Positions 1 through 9,963 are shown, numbered from the stretch's first letter. The stretch is DNA of 64,000 nt from Acutalibacter muris (GCF_002201475.1 NZ_CP021422.1:1736001-1800000); one strand, 5' to 3'. The notes: generated by a model from the sequence alone, not told the origin. Program-made: numbers and translations.

Positions 1-25
1 TTATTTTCACTGATGCGAAAAAATT

Positions 26-69
26 GCAGATTTTTTATACTCAGTTTTATGAGGAAATCTGCATTTTTT
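26..69 (+). terminator. Rho-independent terminator of an upstream gene
   Basis: Inverted repeat GCAGATTT (26-33) and AAATCTGC (55-62), followed by a T run at 64-69. It probably ends a rightward gene that lies outside the window. It also argues that the following regulator starts after this point. Confidence 0.6.
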
Positions 70-138
70 AACACTGGGAGAGCGTGCACTACAAAAATTA
101 TTCCATAATTGAAAAAAGTGAGGCTTTGCTGTCCTCAC

Positions 139-166
139 TTGACTTTTGTCAGAAAATTGTTATACT
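139..166 (+). promoter_or_regulatory. Sigma-A promoter of the membrane AraC regulator
   Basis: TTGACT at 139-144, a 16-bp spacer and TATACT at 161-166. A transcript would begin near 173. That makes the ATG at 210 the credible start and excludes the in-frame ATG at 84. Confidence 0.6.
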
Positions 167-209
167 TGTTTGTAGAACACTGGCAGCAGGGACGTTTGTG
201 GAGGGTCAA

Positions 210-2534
210 ATGATAAAGAAGCTTCAAAACAGGGAAAAACTCAGCACCACATATCTGTGGTCAATTTTTATAGTCGTTATCATTATCGACTTTCTCATTA
301 CTGTTGCGCTGTTTTCCATCTATTGCGCCGCTCAGATCTCCACAGCTGCCAAAAACTCAGTCAGTCAGCTTGAACAGGTACGCACCTCCACAGATATCCT
401 CTTTGAGTCCATGGAGGCTGTAGTAAACCAGCTGGCCAACGACGCGGACACGGCCACATTTCTGCTTGGCGAGTCCACCAACCGCCTTCGGGAAGCGGCG
501 GTTGGCCTGAAAATACGTACCCTCTGTACTGCCAATCCATATCTTCGCTTTATTACATTATATAATGATACCAGTAAGCGCTTTGTTTCCAGCGGCTATG
601 CGGGAGATGACATTAAGTTGAATGCCCAGGAGTTTTACGACCGCCTGGGGGATCAACCCTATGTCTGTTTTTTCAGGCCCATTGGCGACGCCTATAATGT
701 GCAGCTCAACAAAAAGGCTATGGCCTATACTTTTGTGTTCCGTATAAACCTCAAACCCAATTCCGGTTCCTCGGATCTGGTCATTATTGATGTCAATGAG
801 AGCTATTTCAACAACGCTCTGGCGCCAATCCGCGTGGAGGAACATGAGCAGCGGGTGCTGCTTCAGGGAACGGAGCAGGAGTTTATCGCTGAGATGTCTG
901 CCCTGCCGGCCCAGGAGCTTTTCTCTGTGGCTGCGGGCGGCAGTGGCGCGGACTATCCGGAGGCTAAGTCAATGGAAAGCTCCGGCTCTATGTTCTTCCA
1001 TACGCCGGGGCAGTTTTGGTTCACTACATATGTCCGAAGCGCAAAAGTCGGGTGGACCTTTTATAATATGCTTCCATATCAGGTGGTACTAGGGGCCTTA
1101 GTGACACCGGCTATTCTGACGGTAACCATGACCCTTCTGACGCTGGCCTTTGGCTATGTGCTGTCCCGATGGCTCAGTACACATCTGTATCAGCCCATAA
1201 AGGCCCTGTATGAAAATTATGTGGACAGCGCTGGGGAGAAAAAGGGGAATGAACTGGAACTTTTGAGCCAGGCGTTCTCTGATATGTATTTGAAGGCGGA
1301 CGAGTTGGAGAGAGGACTGATTGCCTCGTTCCATGAATCTAAAAATTTTTACCTACGGGCCTTGCTCTCTGGAGAAAGGGAGCGGGTGCAGGGTTCTCTG
1401 TCTACCTACCGGCGGCTGGGGATCAATCTTAACGCCCCATACTATGAGGTGGTCGTGCTGGAATGTGTTCCCCAGGAGGACATGAGCAGAGAAGTAGGCG
1501 GGAAGGAAAACCTATTTATCCCATACTATGCCTTGGAAAATATTACCAGGGAACTGATGGGTCCTGCCCTGGGGGTGGAGTTTATGAGGATCGGTGAAAA
1601 CCACTTTGCCGTGCTGCTGTATCTGGAGGAGCCCCAGCTTAACGACACTTTGCGCCAGGGGCTGGAGACTATCGTGGACCTGATGCCCAGGGAATTTCAT
1701 ATAGATACCAGTATTTGTGTGGGGCAGGTGGTGGATTCTTGGATGGACATCAATCTGGTATATGAGCAGGAGAAGATCGCCCTGCATTCCCGCACGGCCA
1801 GCCACTATGGACGGGTGTTCTTCGCGTGGGACGCCCCGGAGGCCATGAGCAGTGATTTGTACTACAGCGGTCTGCATACTCGCTTGGCGGATTGTGTGCG
1901 AAGCGGGGACCTGGAGGCCTGTGCCCGGGAGTTTGACCAGGCCCTGGCGGCTATGAAGGAGATCAGCTTCAAGTCAGCTCGTACCTATTTCCGGCATATT
2001 CTGATGTCGGTGCTGGATGTATTTTTCGCGGCGCTGGAGCGGGACAATGAATTCTTTTCCAAAATGATGGAGCGCCTGGAAAGTCTGGACCGGTGCGAAA
2101 ACGTCCGGGCCCTGCGCTCGGTGTTTTTAGAACTGCTTTCCTCTCTGAGCTACCGGCTGTCGGTGGGCCGAAAGAACAGCAATCAGGATGCAGCGTTGCA
2201 GACCAAGGCATATATTGACGAGCATTATGACGACCCGGAGCTTTCCCTGCGTATGCTTGCGGAGCGGGTCCAGCTTTCCCCGGCCTACCTGGGCAGGGTC
2301 TTCACAGCCGTGACCGCCTATGCTTTCAATGATTATGTGAATCAGGTCCGCCTGGAAAAAGCCGCAGAATTGCTGAGGAACACCCGTATGCCCGTAAGCC
2401 GCGTCAGCGAGTCGGTGGGTGTGCTGAACACTAATTATTTCTATTCGCTGTTCAAAAAGCGATATGGGGTCACGCCATCCGCTTACCGAAAAGGCGGCTG
2501 CGGAAAAGAGCCTGAGGAGGCTGCTGACGAGTAA
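210..2534 (+). CDS. Membrane-anchored AraC family transcriptional regulator
   Basis: A 774-residue regulator. Two hydrophobic segments (about residues 15-38 and 292-318) flank a roughly 250-residue extracytoplasmic region that resembles a ligand-sensing domain. A long cytoplasmic linker leads to a C-terminal AraC-type double helix-turn-helix (about 667-770) ending in the usual YGVTPSAYR signature. This architecture is common in Firmicutes regulators of polysaccharide and sugar-transport operons. The ATG at 210 is chosen because GGAGG precedes it and a promoter lies at 139-166; an in-frame ATG at 84 lacks both. It probably senses an external sugar and controls neighbouring genes such as the GH2 and ABC transporter genes; the ligand is unknown. 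Confidence 0.88.
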   Translation: MIKKLQNREKLSTTYLWSIFIVVIIIDFLITVALFSIYCAAQISTAAKNSVSQLEQVRTSTDILFESMEAVVNQLANDADTATFLLGESTNRLREAAVGLKIRTLCTANPYLRFITLYNDTSKRFVSSGYAGDDIKLNAQEFYDRLGDQPYVCFFRPIGDAYNVQLNKKAMAYTFVFRINLKPNSGSSDLVIIDVNESYFNNALAPIRVEEHEQRVLLQGTEQEFIAEMSALPAQELFSVAAGGSGADYPEAKSMESSGSMFFHTPGQFWFTTYVRSAKVGWTFYNMLPYQVVLGALVTPAILTVTMTLLTLAFGYVLSRWLSTHLYQPIKALYENYVDSAGEKKGNELELLSQAFSDMYLKADELERGLIASFHESKNFYLRALLSGERERVQGSLSTYRRLGINLNAPYYEVVVLECVPQEDMSREVGGKENLFIPYYALENITRELMGPALGVEFMRIGENHFAVLLYLEEPQLNDTLRQGLETIVDLMPREFHIDTSICVGQVVDSWMDINLVYEQEKIALHSRTASHYGRVFFAWDAPEAMSSDLYYSGLHTRLADCVRSGDLEACAREFDQALAAMKEISFKSARTYFRHILMSVLDVFFAALERDNEFFSKMMERLESLDRCENVRALRSVFLELLSSLSYRLSVGRKNSNQDAALQTKAYIDEHYDDPELSLRMLAERVQLSPAYLGRVFTAVTAYAFNDYVNQVRLEKAAELLRNTRMPVSRVSESVGVLNTNYFYSLFKKRYGVTPSAYRKGGCGKEPEEAADE

Positions 2535-2761
2535 AGAAACTATGAAAATAAATTGCAGGCTCACAAAAAGTGCGCCCAGCCGCCGGTATGTTCGGAGTAC
2601 CGCTTGAAAGTTTAGGTATGTTGACAATCCATGAAATTGCCCTTCGAATTGCAATTTTTAGGCATTTTCAGACGGCTTGTCCGATTGCGTGACCGCATTC
2701 TGGTAGACATAGACTTTGACTACACTTGCGCCGCTAAACAAAGAAAAGCTCCAGCCACAAC
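2535..2761. other. Convergent intergenic region, no supported gene
   Basis: Space between two convergent genes. Short open frames occur on both strands, none with a ribosome-binding site or recognisable family. The minus strand has a phrase (VVKVYVYQNAV) faintly like the tail of a serine recombinase, too short to call. No clear terminator hairpin was seen. Confidence 0.4.
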
Positions 2762-4102
2762 CTACCCTGGCAGTCTCCTCACCTGCCAAATCACCATAAA
2801 GATCAAGCTGACCGTAGACGCGCACCAGGCAAAAGGCTCCGCAAAATAGAGCGTCTCCACGCCCCATATCCCGCAAAAGAGCACCGCCACAGAGGCTCTC
2901 GCGAAGAACTCCATCAGCCCCGAGACTACCGTGCCCATATTGCAGCCCATGCCCAAAAGGGTGTTGCGGCAGACGTGGAGCACGTACAGCGAGGACAGCA
3001 GCACGCTCATGATGAACAGGTAGTGGTAGGCGATGTCCAGCACAGTCCCGGCGCTGGGGTCGCCGGGGTCGATGAACATGCTTAGAATCAGCCGCCCGGC
3101 AAGAATCATCACAGCGCTGATGGCCAGCGAGAGCAGCACACCCACAACCAGCGAAACTTTCAGTCCCTTACGCAGCCGCCCGTACTCTCCGGCCCCAAAG
3201 TTTTGCGCTATATAAGTAGTCACAGCGCTCCCCAGGGCGATAGCTGAACTCTCCAGCAGACCAATAAGCTTGTTCACCGCCGTGACTCCAGCCAGGAACA
3301 CGCTGCCCTGGGCATTGATGGCCGACTGCAAGACCATGCCGCCTATGGCAATAAGGATCTGTGTCGCCGCCATGGTAGCCCCGGTCTTCCACAGCCAGCG
3401 GAGCATGGGCGCGTCCAGCTTCCAGTCCTCTTTTGTTAGGGCCAGCCACTGACTTTTTGAGAGGATCAGGGCACAGTACAGAAACGCCAAAACCTGAGCG
3501 ATTACAGTCGCCACCGCCGCGCCCACCACGCCCCAGCGGAACACCAGCACGAACAGCAAGTCCAGAAGGATATTTATCGCCGAAGCCACCACCATAGCGA
3601 TAAGTGGCGTGCGCCCGTCCCCGAAGGCCCGCAAAATAGAGGAGGCCATATTGTAGGCCATTACCGCGCTGAGCCCGATAAACAGCACCGTAATGTACGC
3701 CACAGCGCTGTCGAAAATATCCTCCGGGGTTTTCAGCAGTCTCAGCACTGGTCCCCGGGCAGCCAGCCCCAGCAGGGTCAGGAGGATACTCAGCGCTGCC
3801 GACAGCAGGAGGGACATGGCCACGGCCCTTTTCACCCGGGCCTTATCGCCCTTGCCGAACTCCTGGGCGATGGGGATGGAGAACCCCTGGGCCAGGCCGA
3901 GAATCCCCCACAAGAATACCCAGTAAGTCCAGTCCGTGGCGCCCACTGCCGCAAGGCCCGCCACGCCCACGCCCCGGCCCACCACGGCGGAGTCCACTAA
4001 CGTATACAACTGCTGTCCGATGCCGCCAATCATCAGCGAGACCGCAAAGGTCACGATAAGCCTCAGTGGTCTGCCTGTGGTCATATTCTTTTCCCGCTCC
4101 AT
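2762..4102 (-). CDS. MATE family efflux transporter
   Basis: A 446-residue integral membrane protein with about twelve hydrophobic segments and a MATE-type start, a short cytoplasmic lead, then GGIGQQLYTLVDSAVVGRGVG. MATE proteins export drugs or metabolites in exchange for Na+ or H+. Length is normal for the family. AGAGGG stands nine bases before the ATG. It is divergent from the cupin-AraC gene at 4222, which may regulate it. The substrate cannot be read from sequence. Confidence 0.9.
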   Translation of the reverse strand: MEREKNMTTGRPLRLIVTFAVSLMIGGIGQQLYTLVDSAVVGRGVGVAGLAAVGATDWTYWVFLWGILGLAQGFSIPIAQEFGKGDKARVKRAVAMSLLLSAALSILLTLLGLAARGPVLRLLKTPEDIFDSAVAYITVLFIGLSAVMAYNMASSILRAFGDGRTPLIAMVVASAINILLDLLFVLVFRWGVVGAAVATVIAQVLAFLYCALILSKSQWLALTKEDWKLDAPMLRWLWKTGATMAATQILIAIGGMVLQSAINAQGSVFLAGVTAVNKLIGLLESSAIALGSAVTTYIAQNFGAGEYGRLRKGLKVSLVVGVLLSLAISAVMILAGRLILSMFIDPGDPSAGTVLDIAYHYLFIMSVLLSSLYVLHVCRNTLLGMGCNMGTVVSGLMEFFARASVAVLFCGIWGVETLYFAEPFAWCASTVSLIFMVIWQVRRLPG

Positions 4103-4120
4103 ATTTCAACCCTCTTTTTC

Positions 4121-4150
4121 TTGACAATATAAATTCATATATGCTATGAT
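4121..4150 (+). promoter_or_regulatory. Extended -10 promoter of the cupin-AraC gene
   Basis: TTGACA at 4121-4126, an 18-bp spacer and TATGAT at 4145-4150, with TGC directly before the -10 box. It lies in the 119-bp gap between divergent genes and fits transcription of the regulator at 4222. Confidence 0.65.
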
Positions 4151-4221
4151 TATAATACTATATTTGGAGAATTTATATATAGATTGTCCCGAATTATATA
4201 ATGATCATACGGAGGACGCCA

Positions 4222-5121
4222 GTGTATAACGTCCAGGTGAACCATGAGGGCATGGAGGAGAACCTGTTTCCAGACCCTTCCTTTCCCTTCTACATTTTCT
4301 TTGAGGATTATTCAGCCCTAATAGGCCGCACCCTGAACTGCCACTGGCACCCGGAGCTGGAGCTGGACTACGTTTTGCGCGGCGGCGTGGACTTCACCAT
4401 CAACGGCCGCCCGCAGATGCTGACCGCCGGGGAGTGCCTGTTCCTCAACTCCGGAGTTCTGCACACAGCCCGCCAGCGGGAGGATATGGAGAGCGCCCTC
4501 ATCATGGTGGTGGTGTTTCGGCCCAGCCTGTTTGCCAAGGAGCACCCGGACTCGGGCTTTCTCAGATACTTTTCCGGCTCGGAGGAGAGCCTTGTCTGGG
4601 ACGGCGCCGGCGAGGAGGAGGTTCCCGTGCGCCTGGCCCTTGAGCGGCTCGCGGGGCTCCGGGAGGGGGAGTACGGCTATGAGCTCATGTGCCTTTCGGA
4701 GATAAGCAGGATATGGCTCTATGCCTCCCGGCGTATGCAGCAGGGCGGGCAGCGGAACGACGGCGGGGCTGCTCATGGGCCGGTGAAGAAAATGCTTGCG
4801 TACATCCATGACCACTATCAGGAGAAAATCACCATAGACCAGCTGACCGCCTTTGCGGGAGTCAGCCGCACCCAGTGCTACAGCCAGTTCAGGCAGTACA
4901 CAGGGCTGAGCCCGGTGGCATACCTCAACGACTACCGCCTGAACAGGGCCGCTGCCCTTATGCTTGAGACAGAGTGCAGCGTTACCGAGGCCGGGTATGC
5001 CTGCGGTTTCGGGGACAGCAGCTATTTTGTGAAGCTATTCCGGCAGAGGTTCGGCGTGCCGCCTATGCGTTACCGAAGAGAGCGGCGAATAAGCGAGCGT
5101 GCTCCCAGCGTGACTACGTGA
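4222..5121 (+). CDS. AraC family regulator with N-terminal cupin domain
   Basis: A 299-residue one-component regulator. The N-terminal half is an AraC-binding cupin (HWHPELELDYVLRGG, then a glycine turn and LNSGVLHTA), expected to bind a sugar. The C-terminal 105 residues form two helix-turn-helix motifs ending FGVPPMRYRRERR. GTG at 4222 is chosen because GGAGG at 4211-4215 is ideally spaced; an ATG at 4201 in frame has no ribosome-binding site. It sits just upstream of the GH2 gene in the same direction, so GH2 control is likely. Confidence 0.88.
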   Translation: MYNVQVNHEGMEENLFPDPSFPFYIFFEDYSALIGRTLNCHWHPELELDYVLRGGVDFTINGRPQMLTAGECLFLNSGVLHTARQREDMESALIMVVVFRPSLFAKEHPDSGFLRYFSGSEESLVWDGAGEEEVPVRLALERLAGLREGEYGYELMCLSEISRIWLYASRRMQQGGQRNDGGAAHGPVKKMLAYIHDHYQEKITIDQLTAFAGVSRTQCYSQFRQYTGLSPVAYLNDYRLNRAAALMLETECSVTEAGYACGFGDSSYFVKLFRQRFGVPPMRYRRERRISERAPSVTT

Positions 5122-5217
5122 GATTTTTTTAGTCCCCAGCAGGCGCGCAGGCTGACCTGAATCACGCCGGACAACGGATATGCTAAACATCAAATATAAC
5201 TATATAAGGAGGCACAC

Positions 5218-7665
5218 ATGAAAAGAACACTATTCAACGAAAACTGGACAGTCAAGCCAGGAGTTCAAGACCCCTTCTCAGCCCTCTTCGGCGGCGCGGC
5301 CCAGGGCAAGCCCGTGACCCTGCCCCACGACGCCATGATTGAGGAGGACCGGGACCCCAACTGCGAGAGCGGCGGTCAGGCGGGCTTCTACCCGGCGAAG
5401 TCCTACACCTACACCAAAGTTTTCACCGCCCCCGAGACTTGGCAGGGCCGACGCACCCTGGTGGAGTTCGAGGGCGTCATGCAGAAAGCCATGGTCTACC
5501 TGAACGGTGAGTTCCTTATGAGCCACGCCTACGGCTACACCGGCTTCACCGTGGACCTGACCTCCTATCTCCGCTACGGTCAGGAGAACGAGCTGAAGGT
5601 GCTTGCTCTGGGCCAGGAGAAGGCCTCCCGGTGGTACTCCGGCATGGGGATTTACCGTGATGTGTACCTCTTGCAGGGGGGAAGTGCGTATATAAGTGAT
5701 ATTAAGATTACCACTGAGACTATCGAGGAGGGTTACGCCGTGCTCCGTGTGGACGGCAGAGCCGTGAACCAAAGCGCCCAACCCAAAACCGTGGAGCTGC
5801 GGCTGAACATTGAGGGCGCGGCGCCCTTTTCTGCAATGCTGTGTCTGGCCCTTGGGGAGAACAGCTTCTTCCAGCGAGTGACGGTGGACAGTCCCGCCCT
5901 CTGGTCGCCGGAGACCCCAAAGATGTACGCCTGCAAAGCCGAGCTTTATGAGGGCGAGATCATGCTGGACGCTGAAACACCCCGCTTCGGTATCCGCACC
6001 CTACAGCTGGACGCCCGCCAGGGGCTTCGCATCAACGGCAAGACCGTGAAGCTGCGGGGAGCCTGCATCCACCACGACAACGGCGTGATCGGCTGCACGA
6101 ACCTCTACGAGGCTGAGCGCTTCCGCATGGAGCGGCTGAAATCGGCGGGCTTCAACGCCATTCGCAGCGCCCACCATCCTGCGGGGCCGTCCCTGCTGAA
6201 AGCCTGTGATGACGTGGGTATTCTGGTGATGGACGAGTTGGCGGATATGTGGAACGAGCCCAAGAACCCCCACGACTTCGGCCTGGATTTCGCCAAGTTC
6301 TGGGAGGACGCGGCGGCTGAGATGGTGGCCAAGGACTACAACCACCCCAGCGTGGTGCTCTACAGCACCGGCAACGAAATTCCGGAGATCAGCAAGGCCC
6401 AGGGCTACGCCCTGCATCGGGCCATTACGGAGAAGATAAAGCGTATTGACCCCACCAGGTACACAACCTGTGGTATCAACGGCTTTCTGGCGGTGTCGGA
6501 CGCTCTGGGTAGCATGATGGAGCAGGAGAAGCAGGAGACCATCAACGCCAGCAATGCCGGGGCGGGCAGCGAGGCATTGAACAGCATGATGGGCGCGTCC
6601 CAGTGGGAGCAGACCGACAAGTTCTCGGAAAGTGCCCTGCTCACGGAGCGCCTGGAGCCCTCTGTCAGCAGCGTGGACGTTGCCGGCTACAACTACCTGA
6701 CCGCCCGGCATATCCCCGAGAACCTCCGGCACCCTGACCGGGTTGTTGTGGGTAGCGAGACCTTCCCCCCGGAGATCGGGCGTCTCTGGCCCATCGTCCG
6801 GGACAACCCCCACGTCATCGGCGACTTCACCTGGACGGGCTATGATTACCTGGGCGAGGCGGGCATCGGCATCCCCCACTATGGCGAGGTCACGGCCCAG
6901 GGAATGTTCCCCGACCGGCTGGCCTACTGTGGGGATATCGACCTGAATGCCGCCAGAAGGCCGGTTAGCTATTTGAGAGAGATAGCCTTTGGGCTTCGCC
7001 ATGAGCCGTACATTGCCGTACATCGGCCGGAGGTTTTCGGCAAGGCGTTCGACAGCAACAACTGGAAATATTTTGACTCCCTGCACAGTTGGACGTATCC
7101 CGGTCAGGAGGGCAAGCCTACCCGAGTGTACGTGCTGGCCGACTGTGACGAGGTAGAACTGACTGTGAACGGCAAGCCACTGGGCCGCAAGAAGATAGGC
7201 GAAGTGCTGCCCTACACCGCCGCCTATGAAGTGGACTACCAGCCGGGCCAGCTGAAAGCCGTGGGCTACCGGGACGACAAGCCTTGCGGTGAGGATTTAC
7301 TCAGCACGGCGGGTGCTGTTGCAGCCATAAAGGTGACTGTTTACAACGAGACTGTCCAGGCCGGGGGACAGGGTCTCAGCTTTGTTATGGCTGATCTGGT
7401 GGACGAGAAGGGTGCTGCCAATTTGTCTGACGGCAGAACTGTCACGGTCAAGGTCGAGGGCGCGGGCAGTTTGCAGGGCTTCGGCTCGGCTGATCCCAGC
7501 AGCGAGGGGAGCTATCAAAGCAATACCTGCCCGGCGTTTCACGGGCGGGTGATGGCGGTTATTCGCGGCGGCATGGACGCCGGCGAGTGCAGGGTCACGT
7601 TCTCGGCGGAGGGGCTTCAGGAGGTGAGCGTCACGCTTCGGGTGATGTCTCAGGAAGCTCCGTGA
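5218..7665 (+). CDS. Glycoside hydrolase family 2 (beta-galactosidase-like)
   Basis: An 815-residue cytoplasmic enzyme with no signal peptide. Order: N-terminal jelly-roll sugar-binding domain (about 1-160, with RWYSGMGIYRDVYL), an Ig-like domain (about 165-260), the TIM barrel (about 265-560) and extra beta domains at the C terminus. The acid/base glutamate is E387 in GNEIPE and the nucleophile is probably E514 in VGSETFPPE. GH2 enzymes release terminal beta-galactose, beta-glucuronate or beta-mannose with retention; beta-galactosidase is most likely but unproven. AGGAGG precedes the ATG. The 3' end overlaps the convergent AraC pseudogene by 35 bp. Confidence 0.9.
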   Translation: MKRTLFNENWTVKPGVQDPFSALFGGAAQGKPVTLPHDAMIEEDRDPNCESGGQAGFYPAKSYTYTKVFTAPETWQGRRTLVEFEGVMQKAMVYLNGEFLMSHAYGYTGFTVDLTSYLRYGQENELKVLALGQEKASRWYSGMGIYRDVYLLQGGSAYISDIKITTETIEEGYAVLRVDGRAVNQSAQPKTVELRLNIEGAAPFSAMLCLALGENSFFQRVTVDSPALWSPETPKMYACKAELYEGEIMLDAETPRFGIRTLQLDARQGLRINGKTVKLRGACIHHDNGVIGCTNLYEAERFRMERLKSAGFNAIRSAHHPAGPSLLKACDDVGILVMDELADMWNEPKNPHDFGLDFAKFWEDAAAEMVAKDYNHPSVVLYSTGNEIPEISKAQGYALHRAITEKIKRIDPTRYTTCGINGFLAVSDALGSMMEQEKQETINASNAGAGSEALNSMMGASQWEQTDKFSESALLTERLEPSVSSVDVAGYNYLTARHIPENLRHPDRVVVGSETFPPEIGRLWPIVRDNPHVIGDFTWTGYDYLGEAGIGIPHYGEVTAQGMFPDRLAYCGDIDLNAARRPVSYLREIAFGLRHEPYIAVHRPEVFGKAFDSNNWKYFDSLHSWTYPGQEGKPTRVYVLADCDEVELTVNGKPLGRKKIGEVLPYTAAYEVDYQPGQLKAVGYRDDKPCGEDLLSTAGAVAAIKVTVYNETVQAGGQGLSFVMADLVDEKGAANLSDGRTVTVKVEGAGSLQGFGSADPSSEGSYQSNTCPAFHGRVMAVIRGGMDAGECRVTFSAEGLQEVSVTLRVMSQEAP

Positions 7666-8839
7666 TGGCATACTGCCGCTGGAATTGGGCGGGGGTCATG
7701 CTGCTGAAGCGCTTGAAATGTCTGCCGAAGTGGCTCTGAGATGAAAAGCCCAGGGTGCTGGCTATCTCCCGGCAGGAGAGTTGGGAGTAGACCAAGAGGC
7801 TCCGGGCAAGGGCCATCTTTTCCCTGAGCACAAAGTCGGTGAAGGAGATGCCCTCGCACCGTACAAAAAGATTTGAGATATAGTTAGGGTTCGTATGCAA
7901 AAGCCTGGCCACATTGGTCAGGCTTATTTTTTCGTGGAGGTGGTCGTACACATAGTTCTTCGCATTTTCCACCAGCGGATGGCGCTGAACCTGCCGGGCA
8001 CTGCCGCTGTCCTGCCGGAGAAAGCGCACCAGGGAGGCAAAATTATTCTGTGCCCCTCCCACCAGGCCTTGCAATTCCCTTATGTCCCGGAGGGCCTCTA
8101 TCTTCATGATATAGGCGTCGCACAGAGAAAAAGCCGCCTCGGGGTTCATGCCGCCCCGGATAGCCGCCCGGCTGGCCAGTACCACGGCGGCGATGCTTAC
8201 ATTCCGATAGCTCCGCTCAGCGTTGGGGGAGAGGGTGCCGAGCTTGCCGGAGCCGCCTTCATCCCGGCACTGCTCCAAAAGCTTTATATCCCCCCACTCA
8301 ATACTGCCCAGCAGCCGGAGCTCCTGGCTGTAGGCGTTGTGATGACTGCCTGTCTCCCTATTTTCGTAGGTGAGGCGGGCATAGTATTTCTACACGTCAA
8401 TGTTAGAGCGGTCGGAGCAGTTGGAGGCGATCAGCTCCTGGGGGAGCATCTCCTTTTTCGTGTGCAGGTTCCAGGGCAGCAGCACCGCTTGTAGGAACAC
8501 GGCGGTATCACACAGGAAAACAGTGTCCTCCTGTGTTTCGCCTTCCACGGCAAACTGCCGCCGCACGGACAGCGCCGAGGCAAGCCGCACCGGCCCCAGC
8601 AGATACCGCACGCTTCCCAGGGGTATTATGGCATAATACCTTGTGCCGTCCACGGCGGCAAGGGGCGGCACAGAGATGTCCTCCCGAAGCCACTCAGCGA
8701 GCGGAGGGGACAGGGCGGGGGCGGCGCTTTTAGCGTAGCAAATGGATTCCTTCCAAAGCCCATCTGGGGACAAGGTGAATACTCTCAGGGGCGAGCCTGT
8801 TATTTCTGACAGGTGCTTTAGGATGACGGTGTGCTGCAT
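7631..8839 (-). pseudogene. AraC family regulator interrupted by one in-frame TAG
   Basis: A 402-codon AraC-type gene split by a single amber codon (8392-8390, codon 150) with no frameshift. Before the stop is a 149-residue sensor segment. After it the same frame runs on without a break, KYYARLTYENRETGSHHN and onward, then a complete C-terminal double helix-turn-helix (from about residue 300, ending MTPAQFQRQY). The start is ATG 8839 with GGAGGAGG six bases upstream, and a near-consensus promoter lies at 8878-8906. Everything but the stop looks functional. Options are a fresh nonsense mutation, readthrough, an internal restart (ATG at 8278), or a sequencing error. TAG ends other genes here, such as the MATE gene at 2762, so general recoding is unlikely. 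Confidence 0.8.
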
Positions 8840-8877
8840 AGGTGTCCTCCTCCACATAATAGACAGCTATATAAACC

Positions 8878-8906
8878 ATTATAGCAGGATTTTTATAGAT
8901 TTGCAA
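8878..8906 (-). promoter_or_regulatory. Promoter of the interrupted AraC gene
   Basis: On the minus strand, TTGCAA at 8906-8901, a 17-bp spacer and TATAAT at 8883-8878 with an extended TGC. It is intact although the gene carries a stop codon. Confidence 0.65.
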
Positions 8907-9011
8907 ATTTCATAAAAGAATACTGCCAAAAAAGTGTGAAAGGTGATAGAGGCTTTTCCTCTTGTACAGTATAATCATATGAGTTTGAGTGTAAGGAAGG
9001 AGCAAGCGCTT

Positions 9012-9947
9012 ATGTCAACCTATAAAACCCAGGCGGGGAGCAAGACCGGCTGGAGGCACGATTTCCGTATGAACAAGTGGTTGTACCTGCTGGCAGTTCC
9101 GGTGGTCGTCTATTTTGTTGTGTTCAACTACATACCCATGGGCGGCCTGCTGATGGCCTTTGAAAACTTCAAGCCCCAGCGCGGCCTTTTTGGCAGCGAA
9201 TGGGTGGGGCTTAAGCATTTTATCGACTTCTTTACAGGCCCCAACTTCTGGCAGCTGCTTCGGAATACCTTGGCTATCAGTATGCTGGGACTGTTTGTGT
9301 CCTTTCCGCTGTCCATCATATTCGCCCTGCTGCTCAACGAGATAAACCTGACGCCATTTAAGAAGGCCGTTCAGACCATCAGTTATATGCCCTACTTTAT
9401 CTCTCTGGTGGTGATATGCGGCTTGGTGACGGAGTTTTGCTCCTCCCAGGGGGTCATTACAGATTTTCTCGTAACAGTGTTCGGCATACAGCGGGAGAAC
9501 CTATTGACCAATCCAAGCTATTTCTGGGCCATCTACATCATATCCGACCTGTGGCAGAATCTGGGCTACAGCTCCATTATCTTCGTGGCGGCTATTACCT
9601 CGGCCAGCACTGAGCTCCACGAAGCCGCAGCTCCGGACGGGGCCTCCCGGCTGCAGAGGGTGATGCACGTAACGGTGCCCTGCATTATGCCCACCATCGT
9701 CACCATGTTGATACTCAAGTGCGGCACGATTTTAGGCGTGGGCTTTGAGAAGATACTGCTGCTCTATAACCCCAGCATCTATTCCACAGCGGACGTAATC
9801 AGCTCCCACGTCCAGCGCCTGGGTATTGAGCAGGCACAGTATGGCTATTCCACAGCCGTGGGGCTGTTCAATTCGGTGGTTGGCACTATACTGCTGTTCC
9901 TGTCCAACGCCCTGAGCCGCAAGTATGCCGAAACGTCTATTTTCTGA
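9012..9947 (+). CDS. Sugar ABC transporter permease (LplB-like)
   Basis: A 311-residue inner-membrane permease of the CUT1 / LplB type, with six hydrophobic segments starting at WLYLLAVPVVVYFVVFNYIPMGG. The cytoplasmic EAA loop (EAAAPDGAS) for contact with the ATPase is visible near residue 210. ATG 9012 is chosen because AAGGAG lies nine bases upstream; in-frame ATGs at 8943 and 8979 lack a site. TATAAT at 8970-8975 may be the -10 box. First gene of a three-gene importer operon; the ATPase is not encoded here and is presumably shared (MsmK-like). Confidence 0.9.
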   Translation: MSTYKTQAGSKTGWRHDFRMNKWLYLLAVPVVVYFVVFNYIPMGGLLMAFENFKPQRGLFGSEWVGLKHFIDFFTGPNFWQLLRNTLAISMLGLFVSFPLSIIFALLLNEINLTPFKKAVQTISYMPYFISLVVICGLVTEFCSSQGVITDFLVTVFGIQRENLLTNPSYFWAIYIISDLWQNLGYSSIIFVAAITSASTELHEAAAPDGASRLQRVMHVTVPCIMPTIVTMLILKCGTILGVGFEKILLLYNPSIYSTADVISSHVQRLGIEQAQYGYSTAVGLFNSVVGTILLFLSNALSRKYAETSIF

Positions 9948-9963
9948 GAAAGGGGAGAGCAGT

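Noticed and set aside
84..209. N-terminal extension of the membrane AraC regulator
   Set aside because: The promoter at 139-166 lies inside it, and the ATG at 210 has the ribosome-binding site.
2658..2760. Possible serine-recombinase tail on the minus strand
   Set aside because: Only about ten residues look similar, with no further motif in the 227-bp gap.
6001..7086. Long open frame antisense to the GH2 gene
   Set aside because: It mirrors a GC-rich coding gene, has no ribosome-binding site and resembles no family; the GH2 frame is certain.
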